Source of the DNA: Pomacea canaliculata
Lineage: Eukaryota > Mollusca > Gastropoda > Architaenioglossa > Ampullariidae
Assembly (NCBI RefSeq): GCF_003073045.1
Contig: NC_037599.1
Coordinates: forward strand, 21,952,555-22,016,554
Direction: 5' to 3'
DNA length: 64,000 bases
The notes beneath the pieces are model-generated. The model did no database searches and was not told the origin of the DNA. It worked only from the letters and a program-made list of their open reading frames with translations. A program made the position numbers and the translations under genes. Shown here one piece after another: positions 12,809 to 23,541 of this stretch. How positions within the stretch are numbered: position 1 is the first letter of the stretch; each line of letters starts with the position of its first letter.

Positions 12809-13369
12809 TTTTAGTTGCAGCTCTTTAAGCTTTTTTTTGTGTGCGTATATAGTGGATGTGGTAGCTATGTTCCAAAATGACTATTTAATGTGAATGACCA
12901 CTGATTTTAAGGTTGTTCCCTTCGCTCCCATTAACATTACACTTTCATTAACATTTTAAGTTATCTTGCACACTTGTTTGTGCACATATTTTGTGAAATG
13001 TTCCGCTGTGGATGTGATGGCAATTAAAACATTATATAAAAAAAATGCAGCAACTACATATACTAATATCCATATGACTTTGTGTCATGTTTATTTATTT
13101 GCCACATTTACATGATTCTAAAGGAAACAGCTATTTACATCAATCATAAATTGCTTGAGCACACCCACGCCCATGCATGTGGATGTATATATAAGCAGGC
13201 ATTCAGTCACACGCAGCACTCAGAAATCATGTTCCAGCAGTATTTCTAAAGTTGCTCACACAGGCATACAATCACGGAAAGAGCAACCCAGCAGTTTGTT
13301 TTTACCAGATACTGAGAGTGCCCCCCCCCCCCCCCATCCCACACACACACACAATTTGGTTCCATGGAG
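12809..13369. other. Convergent 3' ends of TRAPPC5 and WDR18
   Basis: This 561-bp stretch between two stop codons holds both 3' UTRs. ATTAAA on the plus strand is at 13023-13028 (TRAPPC5). AATAAA on the minus strand is at 13090-13095 and 13094-13099 (WDR18). A run of fifteen C at about 13321-13335 followed by a CA run lies in the WDR18 3' UTR. No other gene is seen. Confidence 0.6.
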
Positions 13370-16300
13370 CTAGGATGGTTTCACAATATTTTTGGTTATA
13401 AATGTGTACATGTCTTGATTTATTTGTTTTAGACGGGCTAGTTCTTGTACAAGATTAGTCTGGTTAATTGCTTCTTTCTTGTCTTTTTTCTGGACTGTCT
13501 CTTCCTTCTGAAAATAAAAATATACATTCCGCTGTCACTTCAGCTTGTCAAATGCTGACATCATGAAGCCAGTGAATTTTTATCATGTGATGCAACATCA
13601 TCTACTTATTTCTATGCTATTATTCTGATACAGTTACGTGCCCAGCTGCTTCAATCATTTGCTATAGTTAACATGTCATTTTGACAATTAAACAGAAATG
13701 TCTGGCAACAACTACCTCCTGTATCATCTACTTCTAAAGCATAATAGCATTGCTGAATCAATGGTGGGCCTTAATACTTACAGGGATCTCTGTGCTGGTG
13801 AGCAATCTGGAATAATCCCTTTTGACACCACAGCAGGACGACTACAACATAGCATCAAAAGTGAAGAAATGAAAGTTTTAAATCCAAAATTGACTCATCA
13901 CAGTGCACTGAACTTTATGTGAAGCATTCAACTGACACTACTGTTCTATTTCTCTTTTCACAAGAAACACATTAGTTAAAACCTCAAATTTACCTCTGCA
14001 TTAACAGCAGTTTCAGTGAGGTGTTTAATATAAAGTACAGTGCTACCTTGTAGGCTTCGGGCTATACCTGTGATATGTTCTGTATGTCCAAATTGAAAAC
14101 TCTATCAACTTTCTTCTCCTGCTGGCTGACTAGCTGCTGCATGAAGGATGGGACTGGACGCTGATGAGATATCCTGTATTTAGGAGCATCCATTAACACC
14201 AGCAGAATGTTGGTAACTTGACCTGCACAATGTCAACCCCACTTGTATCACACAAAAGTTTCCAGGTTTCAGGCAGTCATAAATTTCTGCACTGGTACAT
14301 GCTGGATTAATTGGGAACTAGATTCACAAACAGTTAAACATCAAATACTTGAAAGCCGAAGGCTTGAAAGAGGCAAGTCATGATGCAGCACTCCCCTTCT
14401 GTCTATCTCCATCTAGTCGGGCCATGCATTGTCTGATCTTGCTTGGCAAATTTAAATTATCTCTATACCCTGGACAGAGTGTCACACCAGTAAAGGAAAA
14501 TTTGTTCGCCTTCTAATTATAAGACTAATGTTATTTAAAATATCATAAAAGTTCACCTTTATGATCCAGTGTGTAATTCAGCCTGCCACTGAAGATGTTC
14601 CACACTTTGACAGTATTGTCTGCAGATCCAGACACCAGGAGGCTTCCATCAAAAGACACTGATAAACATGTGACTACATCCCTAAAATAGAAGGAATTGT
14701 GATGTGAGAAAATTACATACCAAATGTTTAAATTTTCTCACTATAAAACTTTAAAACTACTGTCTCCCCAAGTCAGACATTCTTAACCTTGTCTGTATTA
14801 GAATTGTTATTGGCTGTTTCATTTTTATCATGTGATGACATTTTTGTAGAAGTGTAGTCTATAATCAAGCAATTCTGTTTTGCTGGCTTGGCATAAACTA
14901 CACAGTTCACAGTGGTGACAGTAATCAGGTCATACAAAAGTGCTATGTTATAGAGAGAGTTCTGAATCCCTTCTCACTAAATTATTCAATTACATAAAAA
15001 GATGCTGCTTCAACACATAAAGCACCATTATCTACTTTTTTATAACTTACATATGTCCTTTGAGTACCATCTGATCTGAATCTGTATTGGCTGAGCTCGG
15101 GTGATGTTCTTTCTGCCATTGCTGAAAATAATAACAATGAATCTAAAAATATTTTACAAGTATAAACAGACTTCCCCATCATATAAGTGTGATACAAATG
15201 TTCCTGGTGAAGTAGAAGACGCCCAGGACAAAATTTAAATGAGCTTACATGTCATTCATTTGTCCTTTTACTGATACCAGTCATTGATGGGGGTGCACAT
15301 GGATAAACATGACAGCTGACAAGACCCACCACTCAACTGTCTTGGACAACAGTGAGCAGGCTCTGCACATGATGACTAGTCTACCCCTTCAATTTTGTAT
15401 GCTAGTTCTTTAGCCACCCTTTGGTCAAGGTACCTTGACAGACAATCATTGTCATGGTGTTGTGCTGGGTCACAAAGCTAAACTAGACCAGCTTACAATG
15501 GCTGATTGTTGCAAGTAGGGATTTCTGGTGTCTTATAACTGGGATGATTGGGCTTTGTACAAAGTCAAGGAGCTGCTAGTGGAAGAGCAAGCTGGTTTCA
15601 CATCACATAAAAGCACGCTCTTCAACTGTCGCATCTTTACAGAAAAGCAACTTCAGCAGGACCTCTACCAACTTCATTGACTTTAAAAAGATATTGGACA
15701 AAGTATGGCATGAGAGGAAAAAGTTCAACATCAAAGAAGGCCTCTTTCAAGTAACTGAAACACTATATAATAGCTCAATGAGTGCAATGCTGCTGGATAA
15801 CCAAATAGACGCTTTTGTACCACAGTAGGAGTATGTCACCAGTACTGTTTAATAATCTTAGAGACTATCATACTTCATGTTCAATTGGTGGAAGACTGAT
15901 CTGCAACCTACGCTTTAGATCTGTTAGCAGGCATTAACAAAAAACTGTAAGACCTTACAACAGACTGACACTTTTGAATGCCTATGAAATGGAGTTAAGT
16001 TTATTCCTTGATACTCCTCGAGGAACATAGGGCTGGAACACCACCTTGCCAGCAGACTTGGTTTTGGGCAGCCCCTTTCAGTTGGGTCCAAGTAGTTCTG
16101 ATGTCTTTTGCCTCGCTCTCTTCTGTTCTTTTCCAAGTCTGCTTTGGTCTCCCAACTATCCTCTTCTCCAGAGGGTTCCAGTCAAGTGCCTGCCTGGCAA
16201 TGGTGTCAGCTGGTTTGCGCAGAGTGTGTTCTATCCAGCCCTATTTACACTTTATGATGTCTTGGCTAGTGGCATTCTGGTTGGTTGTTTTCTACTTTTG

Positions 16301-19300
16301 TCACTTTTCATATTTCAGAACCATAGAGTAGAACTGCCATCACATTTGTGTTGAAGATGTGGGTTTTACTGTGGAAGGATAATGCTCGGGAGTTCCAGAT
16401 GGGCTGAAGGCTGTTGAAAGCATGCTGGGCATTGCTGATGCGACTTCTGAAGTCATCGTCCGCTCAAATGTCCTTGTTGATAATTCTCCCCATGTACATG
16501 AAGCGGTCTGTTTCCAGGATGTTCTCTACTTTATTAAGTTGGATTAGTAGTTCCTGCTTGTTATTGATTCTCATCACTTCAGTCTTCTTTCTGTTGACCT
16601 TTAAGCCAGTCTACTCTGCTTCCTCTACTAGCTTGCTCGGTTTGGTTAGTGCATGCTGGTGCCGATGAGATGGAAGACTAAAGTCATCTACAAAGTCCAG
16701 GTCCTCTAGCTGTTTGGTGAAGATCCACTGGATACGGGTGTTTACAAATCCTGGCCATATGACTTCCAACAGTCCCACAATGGTACCATCCTAGCTCATG
16801 GGTGAATTGCTTCACTTTACCACTATGGTGTGATGTGCAGACATATACCATGTACCCATGGATGTTCCATCAGGAAGTGTTTAATTGTTAAATAATTTGC
16901 CTATTCAAAGAGGTGTAGCATTACCAAACAAACAGAATTACATTACCCAACCTGAGCATAGAGAGGTGTGGAGCAGATGTCTCCATTTTTTAAGCCAGCA
17001 AAAAGTCGCAGCTCCAGTTTGTCCATTGTAACACTGTGCACCTCATCCTCATGTACGAATGTCTGCATCAATTCTCCACTGTTAATGTCCCACATCTGTT
17101 TCATGCAACGAAAAAGACAAAAGTTTTGAGGAAAATGGGGTTGGCCACACAATACTTCTGCAAGAAATTTAAAAAGACTGAGGGGTAAAATATTTTACAC
17201 ACTTCCAAAATGTTTCTACACCATTTCTTCTAAAACTACTTGTAGTATATTTAAAAGTTTCTTCACCTGTCTGCATATATGTTTCTTGACAACAATGTAG
17301 TTTTGAAAAAAGGTTTTCAACATAAAAAAATTATTTTTTAAATTAAAATACTACAGCATGAGTGCAATAATAGAATAAAAAATCTTTTAACAGTTCTGGA
17401 TGTTTTGGATATCTATATATTGGCCCTGGAGTTAACATCTAGTTCTTGAAAAGTGCACTGATCATTCAGAGAAGTATAATGTAAGTTATCATGCTCACAG
17501 TACTTGAACAGTTAGTGTAAAAAGCCATATTAAGTGGAAAATTTTAAAAACAGGACATTGCAAGCACATTTTACAATTTCGTGTCATAGAACTTAGTTCT
17601 GATCAAGCCAAGACATAGACACTTACATGAACACCTAGAGTTTTTGGAAAAAGGCACAAAGTCATCAACACTTACTTTACATGTTTGATCTATGGAACAA
17701 GAAATGACCCTTGCAAGTGCCCCTCCACAGCCGACATGAATGTCCTTAATAGCAAGTGGATGCGCAGACCACTTATGCCATGGTTTGGGCCCTGTTGCAG
17801 AAGATACTGTTGTGGATATCACACTGTCATAAAAAAAAAGTTGCATTTGCTGGAGATCTGAGCACCAAATAAATCAAAAAAAAAAAAAAAAAAAAAAAAA
17901 CCAAACCAAACCAAACTCAAAAACAAAAACAAAAAACGGCATTTTTCACTACTGTTACACATAATGAATTTGAGCAATGCATAATGCATACAACACGACA
18001 TTCAATGATATTTTTAGACTATCCCACTCGAGTGTTAATTAGTTTATAGCGTTTTGTTCATAATGCATCTTCATACTTGAAAAAGGAAATTCTCTACAAA
18101 CAGCATAATATTTTCATGAGCAGAAGCTCTGTTGCTAATAAGCCTTTCTTTTATGTATATGCCACAAGCAAATTCTTTTGACCTTTTTATCTAAGCCAAC
18201 CTTTGTTTTCTCCTTTCAGGAGATTACCTCCCTTTTCTACCTCTAGACCAGTTACGACATACAGCACCCGTCACTCTCAAATCAAATCAGACATTATTGT
18301 CTGTCGAGGAGACCCAAGACAGAAAGTTTTCTTTTGCTCACAAGGGCAGGCATACATACTCATACAGATATTTAACACGCAGTTAATTCTATGACCAAAC
18401 TTCATGTCTACGGAAGTTTTTGATGTCCTATGACAAGAAAAAGTTTGATAACTCACTCTGCCAGACTCCATGCCGATACTATACCATCATCACTGCCAGT
18501 AACAAAGTAGTTGCCATCGTCTGTGAAACGAATGACAGTAACTGTCAGATAATGGCCAACAAGTACTGCTAGTAAACCACCAGTGTTCATCTGAAACATC
18601 CATGGGATCCTAACTTTAATGACTTGAAAAATATATCTTTCTGTGTCCCATTTACTTTTAGCAACACTTTACAAAATAAAATGGACAATGAGGCAGTTTC
18701 ATCACCCTGGTGATTAATGCTGATCTGTTTAATAAACACTTTAAAGGCCTCCCTAACTTGAGGGATTTCTAAGGCATTCCTGAGTTCCTCAATATCTTAA
18801 CAGAATACCAGATTACCTTCATTTGTGAAGTGCATCACAAAATGAAGCAATAATCTCTGGATGACTCGTGCACGATGGCATTATGCATTATGTATTATGT
18901 CATTCTAGGCTTATTTACAATGCTGTTACGGTTCTACTGGATAAATTTACATGAGAGCGAATAAAATTTTTTTAGGGTCATATTCGTGCTCAGCACATCA
19001 AGATATTACAGAAGATTAGGACCTTTTTAAGTCAGTAATAATTTCAATGTTGACCAGTGTTAATAGAAATGATAATTTCACAAGCAGCAGGCAATGTTTT
19101 GCTAGACTATATTACAATTATTAGATACCAGATCATTGTGATATGTTAATTTGACCTTTTACTATTGTAATACTTATTATATAAATTTACAATTCTAGTG
19201 CACTATGCTCACCTCCCACACATATAGTTTTTCTGCTATGCTAGCCACACAATAAAGTCCATCAAAAGAAACCGCCAGCGATGTTACCTTCCCAGGACAT

Positions 19301-21396
19301 ACAATCTTCTGTTGGTTATCCTCCTGCAATGCAATTACAATTTTAGCTGTTTTAATGGCATATGTTTAATGAACTAAATAAAGCCAAAATTATATTTACA
19401 CACATATTTTTGGATGTCAAAACTCCATATTATTATCAGTAAGATAATATAAAAAAATAATAATATAGTGAACTTAGATAGTGCCATATCCCGGTCCTAT
19501 GGGCAGGCATGGTGCTTTACAGAAAAAAAGACACACAGACACACGCAACATAGCATGTAAAATTGTTGTTGATAGAATGCCTTTCTAAACAAGTTCAGTC
19601 ACAGAACAGATCTAATAGGTAGAAGTTTTTTTTTTGGCTGCTCATTGGGTTGCCTGCAGAATGCCTATTTGAAAAACCAAATGGTGTCCACAAGCCATTG
19701 GAAGAGAAACAGTGTAAATCCAGTGATATAATGGCTTCAAGACTTTCAACTGTTCATCATCCTTCATGAGTCACAAAACAAACGCTTTTACTTTAGTTAA
19801 AAACATTATCGAAAAACTGATAATTTTCAGCAGAAAACTGTATAATGGAATAAAGATATCTACTGCATATATACAAAGAGAGCCAAATTAATTTCATAAT
19901 AGTCAAAAATGCCAAATAGAGTGATGTAGCATTTTTTCACAGAATATGATGGGCAATAGTTACAGCTCTAAAGCTCGTAAATCAGATCTACAAAGTCATG
20001 ATAAATTTGTGATAAAAGCAGATCAATATATAACAGGAAATATTTTCTGTCCATAGAGCAAATCATTGTAGATAATTTAAACTAGGATCTACATGATCAC
20101 AAACCAGAGGAGAAAGTCCCCTGCATCAACCCTGTGATCATGTAGACCTTCTTACAAGCATGAAGAAACTGTTATGGCAAGATACTATAAATAAAGTGGC
20201 TTTCATGGTTTACAGCAAAAAAACAAAGGTAATTCTTGTTCCAAATTATTACTGAGTTCTACGCTTTGAGTTTCTAAGCAAGGGGGGGGGGGGGAATTGG
20301 TGTTTTACGCCATGCCAGCAACTGAGGCTATATTACGGAAAGGCAGCCAGCCTTGTAAACAGATGTCCCGTGCAGAGAAAGAAGAGCTTGCCCGAGACGA
20401 GAAATAAACTCAGGGCAGGCAGCCTTCACTGTATTGGTGACAGACGCTAACCGTTGTGCCACCGGACCGCTGAGTTTCTAAGCAAGGTGAAAATAAAGTT
20501 ACTCTAACAGAACTGAAGACATCACCAATTTAGGATCTTAACAGACCAGCCCTGACATCAGACAGCTACCATCATCTGTCTAGATCATGCAATTATTTCC
20601 ACCTCAGAACAACAGTATTATCTACCACCAACATCAAAAGCAATACACTTGTGGGGATGCAGAACAGACAATGAAGTGCATTCTACAGGAGTGCAGGATC
20701 TTACAGGAACAGCTAGATGACAAGGTCTGGCCTTTGACGGTGTTTCTTCAACTCAAGTAGCCCCTGGGCACTTTGGAGATAACTTCTAGTTTCTTTTCCA
20801 GAGCTTGTCTCCAAGTGTAACAAATAGATGTATAACATAACCGAGTTTTACTGTCTCATAGAAAGCTCAAAGTGGACTGGTTAAACTTTATGCCTCTTAA
20901 AATATTGCAAGCTACAAAATCAGAAATGTGTACGTTAAGCCTTGTACCCTTTTAGTCAGTCCCCACAATTGGAGAAATGGCTTAGTAGCGGATGCGCCGA
21001 TGATAGTATGATTGGCCTGAACGCATAGTCCCCTCCTTCCCACAGTAACGCCTTTGAAAGTTCGGATTGAACTTCCAGTCAAAATATCCCAAGCACAAGC
21101 ACTCCATGACTGCTCCGATGTCCCTGTTGTAATCAAAACCTGTAACAACAGAAAAACAAAACGTGATAATATTATCGCCTGATCTGTGGTGTGTACTCAT
21201 GTGGTTTGTAGTTATACATATTAGTATGTTTTAATCACATGTAAGTAGATCTTTTATACACCAAACTACAGACGTCCTCTAACACGTATGAAGTTATGTT
21301 TTTACTCGTTAACTAATATGAATCATGAGTGAACATAAGTGCACTGTTAAAGCTGAAAATGGGTAGATATACCTCGTGGCTTGTTGATAACGCCAT
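13370..21396 (-). CDS. WDR18: WD repeat-containing protein 18 (WDR18)
   Basis: WDR18 is the Ipi3-like subunit of the PELP1-TEX10-WDR18 (Rix1) complex that matures the 60S ribosomal subunit in the nucleolus and nucleoplasm. Coding exons on the minus strand, 5' to 3': 21396-21373, 21139-20948, 19323-19213, 18590-18457, 17823-17676, 17095-16952, 15121-15051, 14681-14557, 14222-14068 and 13507-13370. They total 1242 nt, 413 aa (human protein about 430), with all phases consistent. Characteristic stretches are [88 protein letters not shown] and a C-terminal coiled coil beginning about [16 protein letters not shown]. The first exon encodes MALSTSHE; its ATG fits the phase-0 donor. Introns contain two LINE relics and a SINE. 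Confidence 0.96.
15490..16018 (+). mobile_element. LINE reverse-transcriptase relic, plus orientation
   Basis: Frame-broken but recognisable reverse-transcriptase segments occur in order: [19 protein letters not shown], then DFKK followed by [12 protein letters not shown], then [19 protein letters not shown], and [12 protein letters not shown] near the catalytic region. These match the RT domain of invertebrate endonuclease-type non-LTR retrotransposons, in the same order. Stops and frameshifts make it inactive. It lies in a WDR18 intron, antisense to WDR18. Confidence 0.75.
16019..16770 (-). mobile_element. LINE relic of a second family, minus orientation (RT end and C-terminal region)
   Basis: The minus strand reads [20 protein letters not shown] (a decayed Y/FADD catalytic box, here FVDD), then [74 protein letters not shown] and [11 protein letters not shown]. 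This is the standard order of the RT finger-palm end plus the C-terminal domain of a different LINE family from the one at 15490. Internal stops are present. Its 3' end abuts the other relic in opposite orientation. Confidence 0.8.
17878..17900 (+). repeat. Poly(A) tract in a WDR18 intron
   Basis: An A run of about 23 is followed by (CCAAA)-like units and A-rich sequence to about 17936. It could be the tail of a decayed retroposed insertion on the plus strand, or a simple low-complexity tract; no element body was recognised beside it. Confidence 0.5.
20267..20486 (-). mobile_element. tRNA-derived SINE, copy 2, with perfect 16-bp target-site duplication
   Basis: Same family as the copy at 8426: A-box region complementary to AACCGTTGTGCCA, similar body, end AAAACACCAATT and a homopolymer of 13 C (G at 20282-20294 on the plus strand). 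The insertion is bounded by identical TGAGTTTCTAAGCAAG at 20267-20282 and 20471-20486. This direct evidence of retroposition defines the element edges. It lies in the WDR18 intron between the exons at 19213-19323 and 20948-21139. Confidence 0.9.
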
Positions 21397-21897
21397 GTTT
21401 ATTTTTAGAGTACTTTCCCTTGGGAAAGATAATACGGAATCGGCGGGATTATTTATTTGACGTGTAAATAATAATAAAATAACACGTTTATTCTTAATGC
21501 TAATTAATACTATCTAAAAATTAAACGGATATAATTTGAGATTATTTAAACGAGGACTTCAAAGAAGTTGCAAACTAAATTAACATGGCTCGAGATTTTA
21601 AGCAAAAATATTATATTAAACAGATCATCAATTATTAAATGTTTTAACTACTTAGTTGATGCACAATAACCCTGATTTGATTTTTTAAAAATTACTTGTG
21701 GAAATTAAGGCTGTCTGTGGATTTTTAAATCCAACATTTACATCATTTGGCATAAACAAACATTGTGAGAGCAAAATCGCTCATTACCGACACTAATCTA
21801 GCATGAATCACAATTTATGCAAAATTGATTGATGCGTTGCAGATGAAATACAAGAATGTGAAAGCTAGTATTTATTAATAAAATGTGATACATTCTG
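21397..21897. promoter_or_regulatory. Candidate bidirectional promoter between WDR18 and the FN3 membrane-protein gene
   Basis: The two start codons (WDR18 at 21396 on minus, unknown gene at 21898 on plus) are 501 bp apart, head to head. The stretch includes TCGGCGGGAT (about 21440-21449), which resembles an E2F-type site; the remainder is AT-rich. No TATA box in a convincing position was identified. The promoter role is inferred from geometry. Confidence 0.45.
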
Positions 21898-23541
21898 ATG
21901 ACTAAGAAGATGCTACAGACAACACTGCTAGTTTACGGTAATTGACAGAAAAGAGTTTGCAATTTTTGATGACTCTTTCGACGGATGCGTAATACAAGTT
22001 GGTGTTCTTTCAGTGTGTGCGAGATGAGAGCGAGTGAGTGTTCGCCGTTAACTCGCAAGAAATTAAAAAATATACGATCCCTGCTGGAAACACTATTTAC
22101 TGCTCTCTTATAATTTTTTGTTTTCAAATGACTTGATAATATTTACTGCATTTAGCATCACAGCGCCCACAAACACTATAATCACGATTATTTGGAAGCT
22201 TATTTTTATTTTAAAAGCGTTCTAACAGTAATATTGCATTTATTTTATTTCAGTGTTACTTACTGTCTCGTGGGCCAGTGATGACAGCTTAGAAAACACA
22301 GGATGGATCCGTTTTACTGTCAAAGAAATCTGTAATGACTGGGCTAAACTTCAGTGGGAGCCTGTTCTGGAAAAGTTTTCTATTTCTCAAAGACCCCCTC
22401 GTTTCACATCATGTGAAATTTCCTATATGAACCTACATACCCAAGAGGCAAGACTTGTGATGGTGGTCCCTGATTCCAAGGTCAACTGGCTGAAGCTGGG
22501 AAAACTAGAGGAAAGTACACACTATATGGCTTCAATGACATGCAACAATACCTTCACATCAGCTACTATCCATTTTGTTACAGGTATGTTACAATATTAT
22601 TTACAGGTATGGAATACTGTATTTGAGATAAAAAAATTTTTTCGTAATATAAAAGCAGTTTACTGTATATGTATAAATAGTATAAAATACATGTACCTGT
22701 GATTGCTACAGTTTAGTCTGCAGTTTATCTTACATAGTGAAACAAGACACTGTATGGCACACATGCATTTGCAAAACTGCAAAATAAGGATTGTCTTCTT
22801 CTGTTATGTAATGCTTTTTAAGAACCATGAATATGCTATTAGTATTGAGAATAATCCTTATTATTCTTTGCTTGTTATTTGTGTGGTTGTGCTCTTGAAT
22901 TTATTTTTCATGTTTTCATTCACATTCTCTGCTAACACTATAACTACATCATCTGTTGGTTATTTTTTTTCCACAGGATTTCCTTGCAGGGGAGAGGTTG
23001 AGACCGAAGCATCACTGAACACAACTGAAGTTTCCAGGAAACCAGTACAGTTAAGCAAAGCAAGTGGAGGGATATCAGTAACAGACACTGTGTTGGGACT
23101 CTTATTTGGGCTGTGTGGGGCCACCATAGTCACCTGTGCAGCATATTATTACTGGAAAAAACGCAGGCATCGTCAACGGATCCTTCTCATTTTTAGGTAT
23201 GTAAGAAATTTTGTGAGATATTTCAAGATTTTTTTATGGTATCAATATGAACTTGAAGAATTGAAAATAAAAAATAATTTTTGTCTGTGCTTTTAGAATT
23301 TTATCCACAACGTCTCTTATAACTGATTTCTCTAGCCTCAGCAAAAAGTAAGTGAACTGACAGAACATCGTTAGAAATCATGTGTAAAAGATAGGGCACA
23401 AAACATTTATAGACTTGTATGTCAGATTGGATTTGCTGTCTTTAAATGATATATATTTTTTTAATTTGAAGGCAATCTCAGTCAGATCCATTCCTTGCTC
23501 TCCATGGACCAGCAGATCAAATGACAATCATTGGTCTTTAA
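21898..23541 (+). CDS. Unrecognised type I membrane protein with one fibronectin-III-like domain
   Basis: Five coding exons join in phase: 21898-21937, 22254-22583, 22977-23196, 23297-23347 and 23472-23541 (TAA). They total 711 nt, 236 aa. The tiny first exon completes a signal peptide: MTKKMLQTTLLVY plus VLLTVSWA, with likely cleavage near residue 21/22. Residues about 30-123 look like a single FN3 domain: WAKLQWEPV for strand B, SCEISYMN for strand C, and LGKLEESTHYMA as the tyrosine corner. Ectodomain cysteines are at about 40, 67, 110 and 127; N-glycosylation sequons are NNT (111-113) and NTT (138-140). A transmembrane helix spans about 162-183 (VLGLLFGLCGATIVTCAAYY), followed by basic WKKRRHRQR and a 50-residue Ser-rich cytoplasmic tail ending TIIGL. 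No kinase or other catalytic domain is present. The layout recalls small FN3 receptors such as FNDC5, but I see no clear orthology. Confidence 0.8.

Noticed and set aside
16008..16354. Plus-strand open frames of about 100 codons
   Set aside because: They are antisense shadows of the minus-strand LINE relic.
18203..18394. Plus-strand open frame inside a WDR18 intron, after a TTTCAG acceptor-like site
   Set aside because: No family motif and no matching donor; it is antisense to WDR18 and probably an unclassified repeat.
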